DNA of 64,000 nt, from the NCBI RefSeq assembly GCF_000738005.1, contig NZ_JHAL01000001.1:493108-557107 (forward strand). The letters are read 5' to 3'. Shown here in pieces: positions 45,695 to 55,008 of the stretch (position 1 is its first letter; each line of letters begins with the position of its first letter). A program made the position numbers and the translations under genes. Under the pieces are notes generated by a model. That model saw nothing but the letters and a program-made list of their open reading frames with translations. It had not been told where the DNA came from and did not search any database. The stretch comes from Bifidobacterium crudilactis. GTDB taxonomy: Bacteria; Actinomycetota; Actinomycetes; Actinomycetales; Bifidobacteriaceae.

Positions 45695-46684
45695 TTAATA
45701 TGCCGCGAGGATATCGACCACGAATACCAGGGTCGAGTTCGCCGGGATGCTTGATTGCGCTTCCGAACCATAGCCCAGGCTCGGAGGAATGATCAGCAGG
45801 ACCTGTGAACCCACGGTCTGTCCGGCAAGACCCTGCTTCCAACCCGAAATCACCTGACTCAGGCTGAAATCGGTGGCGGTGCCTCTATCCCATGAGGAGT
45901 CGAACTGTTTTCCGGTGCTTGCGAGCCATCCGGTGTAATTCGCGCTGACGGTCTGCGTATCCTTGACTTCGGCTCCGCTGCCCTTGATGAGGGTCTGGAC
46001 GACCATGTCACTGCCCGGCTTGTAGTCGTTCATGTCCAGTGACGGCTTGCCGGTCTTGTCGAGCGTGACCTTCGGCAGATTGGAGGGAATATCGGTGACC
46101 GCAGTGCCTTCGGCGCGTGTCAGGGCCTTGGACTTGGAGACCAGGGTCATCACCATCAGATATGTGGTGGCGTTCGATGACGTCGTCGCCGTGCTGGTGG
46201 AGGTGTCCTTGATGCCGAAGGCTATCGTCGTGTTGATTTTCTGACCTTTGAGCAGGTTATAGTAGGCCGAGTTCATCGAGGATGTCCGTATGACCATCGA
46301 GCAGTCGGGGGTGTTCTTCTCCCAGGTCGAATCCAATTCCGAGCCGTTGACGGCGCTGATGGCGATGCTCTGAGCGCAGACACGGTCGCCGTCCTGAAGC
46401 GCCTCGCCGTTTCCTTCCTGAAGGATGGAGTAGGTGTTGTTCTGAACGTCGAAAGGCTTGGAGAAGCTTACCGTCGGTTTTTTGCCGAGTTCGCCTTTTG
46501 CCTCGACGCCGGTCATTTTGGAGAGTTTGACGCTGGAGCTGGCGGAGGAGGACGAGGAAGCGCTGGAGGAGGAGCTATCGGAAGCCGAACCGCTTCCGCA
46601 AGCCGCCAGACCGAGGCACATCGTCAGGGCGCAGCACACTGAAAGCGCCTTGCCGAACTGGTGTTTGCTGAGTATATGTCGCAT
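45695..46684 (-). CDS. FKBP-type peptidyl-prolyl isomerase lipoprotein
   Basis: 329 residues. The signal peptide ends in lipobox LAAC and is followed by a serine-rich linker (about 35-52). The C-terminal about 100 residues are a full FKBP domain: VSANYTGWLASTGKQFDSSWDRG, then VISGWKQGLAGQTVGSQ (in two parts) and IPPSLGYG. Most active-site aromatics (Y, F, W, Y) are kept. A preceding region (KPTVSFSKPF... EGNGEALQDGDRV) looks like a second, degenerate FKBP copy. It acts outside the membrane, probably on secreted protein folding. There is no Shine-Dalgarno; TAGAGT about 8 nt before the ATG may be the -10 of a leaderless mRNA. Confidence 0.85.
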   Translation of the reverse strand: MRHILSKHQFGKALSVCCALTMCLGLAACGSGSASDSSSSSASSSSSASSSVKLSKMTGVEAKGELGKKPTVSFSKPFDVQNNTYSILQEGNGEALQDGDRVCAQSIAISAVNGSELDSTWEKNTPDCSMVIRTSSMNSAYYNLLKGQKINTTIAFGIKDTSTSTATTSSNATTYLMVMTLVSKSKALTRAEGTAVTDIPSNLPKVTLDKTGKPSLDMNDYKPGSDMVVQTLIKGSGAEVKDTQTVSANYTGWLASTGKQFDSSWDRGTATDFSLSQVISGWKQGLAGQTVGSQVLLIIPPSLGYGSEAQSSIPANSTLVFVVDILAAY

Positions 46685-46760
46685 ATTGGCTAACTCTAAC
46701 GCCTTGTCCTGATTTTGCGATTAAGCCGAGGGTTTGGGGAACCTGTAGAATAGCGGTGTT

Positions 46761-48188
46761 ATGGATGGAAAAGCACACGAAAAGAACGAAGACTCCGCAG
46801 GGGGAGCACCTTCGCGTCGCAGCAGGCTGATGAGGGGTGTCGTCACTCCCGTCCTCGGCCTGCTCGCCGTTGCATGCATCGTGTTGGGGATTATGAACGC
46901 GACCGTATGGAAGCCGAGTCGGAACATTTCGGCTGACACATCGGTGACGTCACGGTACATCACCACGGACCCGGGTGTTCTGAACCTTGTGGACGATCAG
47001 GTGGATGTGACTCTCAAGGCCTCGGATGCCCAGGCGACCGTATGCATGGCCATCGGTTACGCGCAGGATGTGTCAGGGTGGCTGGCAGGTCATCGGTATA
47101 CGAGAATCACCGGTCTCGATACCTGGAACACGCTGGAACAGCGCAGCACTGCCGCCGCATCGGCGCAGTCCTCAGAGAACGCGGTGGCGTTCCAGGATTC
47201 CGATATGTGGCTAAGCACGAAATGCGCCACAGGGTCTGTCAGCATGAAGATCACCGATGACAGCAATCGCACGGTGCTGATAGCCGACACCGACGCGAGT
47301 GCGGCTCAGGACGCGAATTCTCAGGGCAGGACGTCGATGACGATGAGCTGGGTACGCACCCAGGTCCCCGATTTCGCCATGCCCTTGTACTTTGCCGGAG
47401 GTCTGCTTGCGGTTCTCGGTGTGATGACGGCATCGGTGTTCGCCATGGAACCGGAGCGAAGGCGTAAACGCGAAGCCGAGGGCCATGAGGAACAGGAGCC
47501 CGAGATTACCGTACTCCAGGCCTTCACCGGCACCTTGTCACCTATAGGACGAGGCATACGTTCGGCGGTCAGGTCGAAATCCGCTTCGAAGTCTGCGGAC
47601 AAGGACAGGAACGGCAAACGACGCGACAGGTCCCGTAGGCACCTCACTCAGGATGAGGCCTTCTCCACGGAGCCGGAGGAAAGTCTGGGCACACCCAAGA
47701 TTATCGACGCCGGTTCGCGCAACATGGTTGCCGACCAGCAGCACAAGCACAGGCATCACGGTCTGCAGGCCGTTGTCGCCGCGGTCGAGGATGAGATGCA
47801 TCCCGTTCACGAATCAGGTGACGGCGACGCTGAACGCCATAGCAGGCACGAGAACCCGCACGAGAATGCACAGGAAGATAGGTCTCGTTCAGATGCCGAG
47901 CGTTCCGAGACGGAGCGTGAACACCGTTCGGAGCGTTCATCACGGCGTGCGCAGCGCATGAATCGCAGCTCGAAGCCATTGACGCACTCTGAAGATGCAG
48001 TACAGGCATCTTCCTCCGAAGAGACGACGGTTATCAGCAACGAGGATCTGGCGGCATTCTTCGCCAGATTGTCCTCGGAGGAAGCCAAGAAGGATAACTC
48101 GGCGGAAGACAAGGCCGACGATTCCGCAAACCGTGACGCCGAGGTGAGTGAAAGTGCCGGTAAGAACACGGCAGGGGAGGAGCAATGA
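46761..48188 (+). CDS. Membrane protein of unknown function with a long charged C-terminal tail
   Basis: 475 residues; family not recognised. Helix 1 (VVTPVLGLLAVACIVLGIM, about 27-45) and helix 2 (PLYFAGGLLAVLGVMTASVFAM, about 213-234) enclose an extracytoplasmic domain of about 165 residues with two cysteines. The C-terminal about 240 residues are cytoplasmic and highly charged, with many Arg/Glu/Ser/His and low complexity. It overlaps the next gene by 4 nt (ATGA). TAGAAT lies 9 nt before the ATG and no Shine-Dalgarno is seen. The next two genes probably share its transcript. Confidence 0.75.
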   Translation: MDGKAHEKNEDSAGGAPSRRSRLMRGVVTPVLGLLAVACIVLGIMNATVWKPSRNISADTSVTSRYITTDPGVLNLVDDQVDVTLKASDAQATVCMAIGYAQDVSGWLAGHRYTRITGLDTWNTLEQRSTAAASAQSSENAVAFQDSDMWLSTKCATGSVSMKITDDSNRTVLIADTDASAAQDANSQGRTSMTMSWVRTQVPDFAMPLYFAGGLLAVLGVMTASVFAMEPERRRKREAEGHEEQEPEITVLQAFTGTLSPIGRGIRSAVRSKSASKSADKDRNGKRRDRSRRHLTQDEAFSTEPEESLGTPKIIDAGSRNMVADQQHKHRHHGLQAVVAAVEDEMHPVHESGDGDAERHSRHENPHENAQEDRSRSDAERSETEREHRSERSSRRAQRMNRSSKPLTHSEDAVQASSSEETTVISNEDLAAFFARLSSEEAKKDNSAEDKADDSANRDAEVSESAGKNTAGEEQ

Positions 48189-49192
48189 CTATCAGAAAAG
48201 GTATGAAGGCCACATTCTGTGCGATTCTGGCGGGTTCTCTGGCGTTTACCCTTGCCGCCTGTGAGGGGCAGGTGCCGCAGGTCTCCACATCCACGTCGAG
48301 TTCCAAAGCTCCTGATCTGACTCAGAAGCAGGAGAAGGCGATACGGGACAAGATTCTCGACAGTCTGAACAAAGCCAATGAGGCGAAGGACCCTTCATTG
48401 CTTGAGTCCAGGGTCACCGGACCGCAACTGCAGATACGTACCAGCGAATTGAAGGTCGCTCAGGCCACCGGCACGCTCGATGCGAAGACCACGATTCCCA
48501 GTGACATCATGCAGACGGTCATTCCGACCGATAGCGGTTGGCCGCGTTCGGTGTTCACCATCACCACCACCACCTCGGACCAGCAATCGAAACGACTTCT
48601 GGTGCTTGATCAGAATTCGGCACGGGAGAACTTCAAGCTTTGGGGCGTCGCACGGCTCTTTCCCGGGGCTCAGTTGCCGAAATTCCAGGTTCCCAGCATC
48701 GGCTCCCAGATGGGACAGGTGAATGACAGCGGACTCGTCGCCACTCCGGCCCAGGCGGTGCAACGGTATGCGGATCTGTTGCAGAACGGGGCTTCCAGCA
48801 AATACGCCGATGAGTTCGGCGCTGATTATTTCCGCCAGGATCTCGGGAAGCTTACGGAAACGGTGCAGGAAGGCATCGCCGCCAACAACGGTACTCAGCA
48901 GCAGGTCTTCTCCGCGCAGGCCGACGGCATCAAGGTAATGCGTTCCTCGGATGGTGGTGACCTCGTGGTCGCCCAGATCAATTCGGTCTGGACCAGAACC
49001 GCCGGTGAAGGACGTGAATCCCTTCCCGCCTCAGATGCGGAGAAAGCCTTGTTCGGAACGACGACGGCGACCAGCACCATCAAGGCGAGTTATGTGAACG
49101 TCGTGGCGATGTATATTCCGCCCGCAGGTTCGGATGCGAAGATACAGGCAGTCGGCGCCGAGCGTCAGCCGATTACGGTCGAAGCTCAATAA
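48185..49192 (+). CDS. Lipoprotein of unknown function
   Basis: 335 residues. The signal peptide has lipobox LAAC (near residues 22-25), so it is anchored outside the membrane. The rest is mixed alpha/beta, without catalytic motifs I can name. It contains repeated phrases of the type found in actinobacterial lipoproteins that act with a partner membrane protein. It is translationally coupled to the preceding membrane protein, so the two probably form one envelope complex. Confidence 0.75.
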   Translation: MTIRKGMKATFCAILAGSLAFTLAACEGQVPQVSTSTSSSKAPDLTQKQEKAIRDKILDSLNKANEAKDPSLLESRVTGPQLQIRTSELKVAQATGTLDAKTTIPSDIMQTVIPTDSGWPRSVFTITTTTSDQQSKRLLVLDQNSARENFKLWGVARLFPGAQLPKFQVPSIGSQMGQVNDSGLVATPAQAVQRYADLLQNGASSKYADEFGADYFRQDLGKLTETVQEGIAANNGTQQQVFSAQADGIKVMRSSDGGDLVVAQINSVWTRTAGEGRESLPASDAEKALFGTTTATSTIKASYVNVVAMYIPPAGSDAKIQAVGAERQPITVEAQ

Positions 49193-49286
49193 TGCAACTT
49201 TTTGCGCGGACTGGTCGTTGCATCCATCGCGGCCTTTGAACCGTTCAACGGCGGTTCGCAGAGATATGAGTAAGCAGGAGGGTCAT

Positions 49287-50255
49287 ATGGCAACAAATAA
49301 TCAAGGATTCCAACCCGGGGTCTCTTTGGCGGGCGCGGTCGATCTGGAAGCTCTCAAGCATCAGGCGAAGGCTCAGCCGGGTGAAGCGGGCGGTGCCCCG
49401 GCGGCAGGCGGATATGTCATCGACACCACATCATCGGGTTTCCAGGCGGTGATGCAGACTTCGGCGACGTTCCCGATTCTCTTGCTGCTATGGGTGCCGA
49501 GCGATAAACGCCTTTTCCCGCTTGCCAAGGCGCTGGCGGATGCGGTCAACGTGCAGAAGGGCAAGGTGCAGCTCGCGCGTATCGACATAGCTGCCGAACC
49601 TGAGATCGCGCAGGCCTTCCGCGTCCAGGGAGCTCCGGCGTTATTCGCTTTGATAGGTGGAAGACCCATGCCTGTGCTGCAGGGGATGCCGTCGGATGAA
49701 GAGCTCAAGCAACTCACCGATGAACTCATCCCGCAGGTCATCAGCCTCGCACAGCAGTCAGGAGTGACCGGCACCGCGCCGTATCAGGAGACCGCGGACT
49801 CGGCTTCGGATGAACAGACCGAGGCAGCTGAAGATGCTCCTGCGCTCCCCGCCGCTCACCAACGTGCACACCACCTCGCCGAGGAAGGCGATTATTCAGG
49901 TGCTGCCGAGGCGTATGCGGCGGTGCTCGAGGATGACCCTAGCGATACGCTTGCGGCCAGGGAACGTGCCAAGGCCTTGCTGCTGGCTCGTTCAGCGGCG
50001 TTGGATGTCAGGGTCGTGCGACAGGAGGCGGCGGAGCATCCTGATGATGCGGAGGCGCAGCTGTCCGTCGCGGATGTCGATATGATCGGCGGGCAGATCG
50101 GCGACGCCTTCGACCGGCTGCTCGAGTATTTGGGAAGTCATCGTGACCAGATGGAGCCCGTGCGCCAACGGCTGCTTGAATACTTCCTGATTCCCGAGGC
50201 TTCCGATCCTCGGCTGAAAACCGCACGTCAGCGTCTCGCCACGTTGATGTACTGA
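49287..50255 (+). CDS. Thioredoxin-fold, TPR-containing co-chaperone (YbbN/CnoX-like)
   Basis: 322 residues, cytoplasmic. Residues about 48-150 form a thioredoxin fold (PILLLLWVPSDKRLFPL, then VQGAPALFALIGGRP) that lacks the CxxC pair, having PSDK in its place. So it is not a redox enzyme. After an acidic linker (about 165-185), helical TPR-like repeats fill the C-terminal half (AHHLAEEGDYSGAAEAYAAVL). This layout is that of YbbN/CnoX, a holdase that works with GroEL. The start ATG at 49287 follows GCAGGAGGG; upstream in-frame ATGs lack such a site. Confidence 0.82.
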   Translation: MATNNQGFQPGVSLAGAVDLEALKHQAKAQPGEAGGAPAAGGYVIDTTSSGFQAVMQTSATFPILLLLWVPSDKRLFPLAKALADAVNVQKGKVQLARIDIAAEPEIAQAFRVQGAPALFALIGGRPMPVLQGMPSDEELKQLTDELIPQVISLAQQSGVTGTAPYQETADSASDEQTEAAEDAPALPAAHQRAHHLAEEGDYSGAAEAYAAVLEDDPSDTLAARERAKALLLARSAALDVRVVRQEAAEHPDDAEAQLSVADVDMIGGQIGDAFDRLLEYLGSHRDQMEPVRQRLLEYFLIPEASDPRLKTARQRLATLMY

Positions 50256-50342
50256 CAGGCAGGTGGATGACCGCGCTTCCTGAAGGGTGTCGGCATTGAC
50301 GTCGTTGTCCCACCGTGTGGCGCGGGCATTGACGTCGTAAGC

Positions 50343-50975
50343 TCAGTGCTTCTCTCTGCGGTTCGTGCCGAAGCCCTCCAGGAAATGCGGGCCCGTGGTG
50401 AGCAGCTCATATTCGAATTGCTCCTTCCACAGCGCATAGGGGCGTTCCGCCAGACCGTCGTTGGAGAAGCGAACGTCGTCCGTGATTTCAGTGACGCAGA
50501 AGTCCGGTATTACCAGGTCGGTGACGGGGCCGCGTCTCTCCGCTTCCGCCACGATAAGCGGCGCGTTGCTTCCGCCGAAGACGTCGATGTCCCAGCCGTC
50601 TTCCCCAAGCCAGGCGCTATAGCGGTTCTTGACTATGGGAGAGCCTCCGCGAAGCACGAGTTCGACGGCGACATCCGGGTCGATGTCCCTCTCCGCTTCG
50701 TACCGGGTTCCACCGATTGCCGGCCCCTTGACGGTGACGGAGGCGTCCGTGAACGCGTCACGGTGGCGTTGCAGCGTCGCGATCGCCTGAGTCTTACCAT
50801 CCATGGCCAAACGGACGTTGTGCGCTTGGAGTCTCACCCGGAGTGCGAAATTATCCTGATGGACGTAGTAGCTCTGAACGATGAGAATCGGTGCGTCGCC
50901 GTCATCCAGATCCGCAGGGAAGGCATGGCAGAAGAATCGTCGTTCGTATTCGAAGTCGCTCAGATCGTCTCTCAT
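50343..50975 (-). CDS. CYTH-domain protein (triphosphate tunnel superfamily)
   Basis: 210 residues. The N-terminal FEYERRFF carries the ExE motif of the CYTH superfamily. Alternating charged beta strands follow (LRVRLQ, ASVTVKGP, RYEAERDI, VVKNRY-like) and an acidic end (WDIDVFGG, LIVAEAE). Such proteins hydrolyse or bind triphosphate compounds, using metal ions held in a beta tunnel. The true substrate is unknown. I start at ATG 50975, since the frame further up is unlike the family. TACAAT 6 nt before it and the absence of a Shine-Dalgarno suggest a leaderless message. Confidence 0.78.
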   Translation of the reverse strand: MRDDLSDFEYERRFFCHAFPADLDDGDAPILIVQSYYVHQDNFALRVRLQAHNVRLAMDGKTQAIATLQRHRDAFTDASVTVKGPAIGGTRYEAERDIDPDVAVELVLRGGSPIVKNRYSAWLGEDGWDIDVFGGSNAPLIVAEAERRGPVTDLVIPDFCVTEITDDVRFSNDGLAERPYALWKEQFEYELLTTGPHFLEGFGTNRREKH

Positions 50976-51136
50976 GCCATCATTGTAGGGTCTGGCGGTG
51001 ATGTGGGCACGCTGGTGCCGGTCGCCGGGCGGGTGCATGTGCCACCTGCGACGCTTAGAGGGGAGGGGCTTTCGATGCCGCGTGTGCATTTGACGCGGTA
51101 TTGGCATAGTATGGACGGGTTGCCGTTAGGCATACG

Positions 51137-51209
51137 GGCTTGTAGCTCAGTGGATAGAGCGTCTGCCTCCGGAGCAGAAGGTCGTGGGTTCGAATCCCAT
51201 TAAGCCCAC
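51137..51209 (+). tRNA. tRNA-Arg (CCG)
   Basis: Acceptor GGGCTTG pairs with TAAGCCC (one G-T). The D arm is AGCTCAGTGGATAGAGC, the anticodon arm has loop CTCCGGA with anticodon CCG, and the T arm contains GGTTCGAATCC. The discriminator is A. CCA is not fully encoded. Confidence 0.95.
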
Positions 51210-51260
51210 TTTCCCGGTAATGCCTTGACTCATGATGCCACTGCGGTCAGTGAATACCAG

Positions 51261-52280
51261 TCACCGGTGGTGTGTTGAAGGCTGTGCCCGAGTCGTGGTG
51301 TGCCTCAGAATGAGTTCGACCGGTACGGTCTGATGAGCGGCATCGACATGCTCGCCTCGGATCAATGCCAGTGTTTTCTTCGCGGTAATCATTCCGAGTG
51401 CGCGCGGATCCTGTCTGACGGTGGTCAACCCGACTTCCTCGGCGAAGGTGCTGTCGTCGAAACCTGTGATCGATATGTCCTTGGGAACGTCCATCCCGTA
51501 TTTCCTTATCTGGAACAGAAAGGGCACGGCGAGTGAGTCCTGGTGGAAGCAAAGGGCGGTTGCGGGCTCTTGTTGTCCTAGCAGCGCCGTCATGGCCGCA
51601 TTGATGCAGGTGTCGTCGTCATCGACCTGCAACACCTGCTGATGTATGCCCAGTTTCTCGCAGGCTTTGATGAATCCCGTAACCCGCAGTTGTGAGCTGA
51701 AGCTCAATGAGGATCCGAACGACTCGAGAATATACATGATGTTCGTATGCCCTAGTGTATGCAGATGGCGGACAGCCAGCCCGATGCCGGTGCCGTCGTC
51801 GATGCTGACGGAGGCGCTGAATCCGGAAGGCGAAGAGACGTTGATGCCGACGATGGGGATGTTCATGGATTTAAGTCTGGTTACTTCTTCAGGAAGAATG
51901 TCGAAGGAGGATACGATTACCGCGTCCGCATTGCGGCGCAACGGGAGATCCGCAAAAAAGTCCTTCCGCGTTTCGAGACTGTCTATCGGATACAGCACCA
52001 GGTCATATCCTTCCTCGCGAAGCACCGCGTTCAGACCTGACATGATTCCCGCAGTGAACCATTCAATATCGGCGCTGCCAATAAGCAGGGCGATTCTCAG
52101 TGACTGCCCCGATTTCAGGGTGCCTGGTGCTCGCGAAACGGCGAAGTTGAGGGATTCCGCTGCTTTGAGAACCTTGGCTCTGGTGGTTTCCGAAACGAGT
52201 TCCGGCCGGGTGAAGGAACGGGATACCGTTGCCACCGAGACACCTGATTGTCGTGCGACTTCGCTGATGCTGGCTTTCAT
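51261..52280 (-). CDS. LacI-family regulator (module B)
   Basis: 339 residues. It begins directly with the DNA-binding domain (ISEVARQSGVSVATVSRSFT), followed by a sugar-binding domain with ITGFDDSTFAEEVGLTTVRQ. The start ATG at 52280 follows GGAGGCAGC. It is divergent from the module B transporter operon. A perfect 14-bp palindrome lies between them, which is probably its operator. It differs well from the module A LacI, so the two GH31 modules are likely induced by different sugars. Confidence 0.9.
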   Translation of the reverse strand: MKASISEVARQSGVSVATVSRSFTRPELVSETTRAKVLKAAESLNFAVSRAPGTLKSGQSLRIALLIGSADIEWFTAGIMSGLNAVLREEGYDLVLYPIDSLETRKDFFADLPLRRNADAVIVSSFDILPEEVTRLKSMNIPIVGINVSSPSGFSASVSIDDGTGIGLAVRHLHTLGHTNIMYILESFGSSLSFSSQLRVTGFIKACEKLGIHQQVLQVDDDDTCINAAMTALLGQQEPATALCFHQDSLAVPFLFQIRKYGMDVPKDISITGFDDSTFAEEVGLTTVRQDPRALGMITAKKTLALIRGEHVDAAHQTVPVELILRHTTTRAQPSTHHR

Positions 52281-52439
52281 CGCTGCCTCCTATCTGCAAG
52301 CTGTAGCAATCGTATCCTTTGAATCGAAGAATCGTTGTTGTCCCTGGCGTACTGCTCGTATGCCCGTGGTTACGGCCGCCGTCTGTCCACAATGCGCCAT
52401 CGGGTGCACGAGCACAGTGTAGAGAAACAAGGGCAGTAT

Positions 52440-52453
52440 TGCAAAGCTTTGCA
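52440..52453. promoter_or_regulatory. LacI operator of module B
   Basis: TGCAAAGCTTTGCA is a perfect 14-bp palindrome (one further flanking A/T pair does not spoil it) with the half-site spacing of LacI-family operators. It lies between the divergent LacI and binding-protein genes, about 45 bp upstream of the -35 at 52485. Confidence 0.65.
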
Positions 52454-52484
52454 TAAAATGACAATATTTACATGAGAATTTGTT

Positions 52485-52513
52485 TTGACAACTCAGAAGT
52501 CCTAGTTGTAAAG
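52485..52513 (+). promoter_or_regulatory. Promoter of the module B transporter operon
   Basis: The consensus -35 TTGACA is at 52485-52490, followed 16-18 bp later by TGTAAA or TAAAGT as -10. GTTGTAA (52505-52511) and TTACAAC (52533-52539) form an inverted repeat around the expected start of transcription, and may be a second regulator site. Confidence 0.6.
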
Positions 52514-52553
52514 TAGTCGTGTTCTTCAATACTTACAACGAAGTGAGGGAAAA

Positions 52554-53954
52554 ATGAATCTCAAACGCTGTGTCGCTGCTTGTGTTGCAACGCTTAGCAT
52601 TATTTCACTGGCTGCTTGCGGCGGTGGCTCTGGTGAATCTTCAGGAGTAACCGATACCAAAAGCGACAAAGGGCTCGAAGTCCTTGGCGAGAACGTCAAA
52701 TACGACCCCAATCATCTCGTCAACGGAGGTAAGCCGATATCGGTCGATTACTGGACTTGGGGAGATAAGAGCACCGATCCGGTGATCTCACTGATAAAGG
52801 ATTACGAAAAGATTTATCCCAATGTCAAAATCAATGTGGTAACTGTCACGTGGGACGACTACTGGACTAAGCTCCCGCTGGCGCTCAAAGGCAAGAACGG
52901 GCCTGCGTTGTTCAACGTGCACAATTCGCAGGATGCGTTGCTGCGCCCATACCTCGCCAACTATGATATTCCGATCAAGGATCTGGAAGCCGACTACACC
53001 AATGTCAACACACATGAGGTCGACGGCAAAGTAGCCTATATCGATTCGGTCATCAACACCGGCAACATCTATTACAACAAAACGATGTGGAAGCAAGCAG
53101 GTCTGACTGACAGCGACATCCCGAAAACCTGGGACCAGCTCGTCGCCGTGGCGAAAAAGCTTACGAAGTTCGATGGGTCCAAGATGGTGCAGGCCGGTTT
53201 CAATATCAACGGGGACAGTACGTATGACGCGCTTTGGCAGGGCCTGAATTATCAAAAGGGCGAGTTGATGTTCAACAAGGCGGGCACGAAGGGCAACTAC
53301 GACAATGCCGTCACCAAGGAGAATCTCCAGTTCCTCAAGGACCTGTATGACAAGGACAAGGTAGGAGCCACGAATTTCGGTGACGACGCGACCCAGAGTT
53401 TCGGCAACGGCCAGACCGCAATGGTGTATCGCTGGGGGTGGATGGAAGGCACGATGAAGGAGAAATACCCTGATATCGACTACGGCGTATTCGCTACTCC
53501 GACGTTCACCGAAGATACGCCGTTCGCCTATGACCGGTATAACGGCGAGTCAACCGCCGGAATCAACAAGAACCAGAACGAAGAGCAGCAGAAGGTGGCA
53601 CAGGACTTCGTCAAATACATGCTCGCCAATGACGACTTCCAGCGTTATGCGGTGCAGGCCCTGAATTCCTTCCCTGCAAAGAAGAGCATGCAGAATGATG
53701 AGCAGATTCTGTCCAATCCTGTTATGGCGGCGATCAAGCCTCGTATAGACAGGCTCATCTGGCCTGGACCTGCCCCGTCGACTATGGAGACCAGCCCCAA
53801 GCAGGCCTTCCAGAACGTGTTCCAGAACGGCACATCGATTTCCAAGGCCGTCAGCGACGCACAGACGCAGATCGATAAGGATATGAAGAGCGGCAGTTTC
53901 ACTTCGGTGGAAAGCAAGTACGCATTCTATGACGAGGCCGCCGCTCAGCAGTGA
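52554..53954 (+). CDS. Sugar ABC transporter substrate-binding lipoprotein (module B)
   Basis: 466 residues, family-1 solute-binding protein. The signal peptide ends in lipobox LAAC followed by GGGSG. The body starts ISVDYWTWGDKSTDPVISLI and contains the family blocks YNKTMWKQAGL and PKTWDQLVAVAKKL. The start ATG at 52554 follows GTGAGGG. It is the first gene of an operon with two MalF/MalG-type permeases and a GH31, with no ATPase. The sugar is unknown. The GH31 partner suggests an alpha-linked oligosaccharide. Confidence 0.9.
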   Translation: MNLKRCVAACVATLSIISLAACGGGSGESSGVTDTKSDKGLEVLGENVKYDPNHLVNGGKPISVDYWTWGDKSTDPVISLIKDYEKIYPNVKINVVTVTWDDYWTKLPLALKGKNGPALFNVHNSQDALLRPYLANYDIPIKDLEADYTNVNTHEVDGKVAYIDSVINTGNIYYNKTMWKQAGLTDSDIPKTWDQLVAVAKKLTKFDGSKMVQAGFNINGDSTYDALWQGLNYQKGELMFNKAGTKGNYDNAVTKENLQFLKDLYDKDKVGATNFGDDATQSFGNGQTAMVYRWGWMEGTMKEKYPDIDYGVFATPTFTEDTPFAYDRYNGESTAGINKNQNEEQQKVAQDFVKYMLANDDFQRYAVQALNSFPAKKSMQNDEQILSNPVMAAIKPRIDRLIWPGPAPSTMETSPKQAFQNVFQNGTSISKAVSDAQTQIDKDMKSGSFTSVESKYAFYDEAAAQQ

Positions 53955-53983
53955 GCGTAGATCTCTATCGAATTTTGGGGGAA

Positions 53984-54024
53984 CTGCGTATTCAAGGCGT
54001 GCGGTGCGCACCTTGAATACGCAG
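53984..54024 (+). terminator. Intra-operon hairpin after the module B binding protein
   Basis: CTGCGTATTCAAGG (53984-53997) pairs with CCTTGAATACGCAG (54011-54024), 14 bp, extended inward by GTGC/GCGC after one mismatch. There is no T-run. It is probably an mRNA-stability or partial-termination element, as in module A after its binding-protein gene. Confidence 0.7.
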
Positions 54025-54078
54025 ATTCCTGGCGAATCTTGACATTGCAGGAAAACAAGCGTTTGGAAATGGGCGGAA

Positions 54079-55008
54079 ATGGCAGCTTCACAGAGTGATC
54101 CTGGCGTGCTGGGGAAACGGCGCCGGGTCAGGGACGGGAATGACACCGTGGTGCAACGGGTGTTCAATATGCGCAATATCGCGGTCACTGCGTTAATCGT
54201 ATATTTCAGTATCTTCATGGTCTATCCGATATACAAGGCTTTCGCGGGAAGTCTGCATGAGTGGAATCCACTGGTAGGTACATACAACTGGGTCGGATTG
54301 GACAATTTCAAGGCCGTGCTGACTGACGGTCTCTTCTGGAAATCATTATGGAACACCGCATATTTCTCGGTGTTCTCCATCGTGTTCAGAATCATCCTGG
54401 GCCTTGGCCTGGCACTGCTGCTGAGCTCTCGCCTGGTGAAGGCGAAAGATTCGCTGCGTGGATTGTTCTATATGCCGACGATCACACCTCTGGTCGCTGT
54501 GTCCTTTGTGTGGATGTGGATGTTCGATCCTCAATTCGGCATGATTAACAAAGTCACAGGTCTTGACATCAACTGGCTTAATGATTCGCATTGGGCGCTG
54601 CCTGCGATCATCATCATGACCATCTGGAAAGACTTCGGTTACGCCACGGTCCTGTACCTGGCGGGCCTGATGAATCTGCCCAGGGACGTCTATGAGGCGG
54701 CCCAGATTGACGGTGCCAACTCGTGGCAGACTTTCTGGCGGATTACCTTGCCGTTGCTCAAACCGACCACGCTGTTCATCGTGATCACCTCGTTGATCAC
54801 CTATGTGCAGGCCTATGTGCAGATTCTGGTCATGACCGAAGGCGGCCCCGGTACGGAGACGTACACCATCAGCTATCTGATTTTCGATCAGGCTTTCCAG
54901 AAATACGACTTTGGCACCGCTTCGGCAATGAGCGTCATTCTCTTCGCCATAACCGGAGTCCTCACCATACTGATGTTCAGAGCGTCCGGAGACATGGAGC
55001 AATCATGA
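54079..55008 (+). CDS. Sugar ABC transporter permease, MalF/UgpA type (module B)
   Basis: 309 residues, six membrane helices. The first is ALIVYFSIFMVYPIYKAFAG. The coupling signature is YEAAQIDGANSWQTFWRITLP. The start ATG at 54079 follows GGCGGA at a short distance. Its stop overlaps the next permease start (ATGA). Confidence 0.9.
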   Translation: MAASQSDPGVLGKRRRVRDGNDTVVQRVFNMRNIAVTALIVYFSIFMVYPIYKAFAGSLHEWNPLVGTYNWVGLDNFKAVLTDGLFWKSLWNTAYFSVFSIVFRIILGLGLALLLSSRLVKAKDSLRGLFYMPTITPLVAVSFVWMWMFDPQFGMINKVTGLDINWLNDSHWALPAIIIMTIWKDFGYATVLYLAGLMNLPRDVYEAAQIDGANSWQTFWRITLPLLKPTTLFIVITSLITYVQAYVQILVMTEGGPGTETYTISYLIFDQAFQKYDFGTASAMSVILFAITGVLTILMFRASGDMEQS

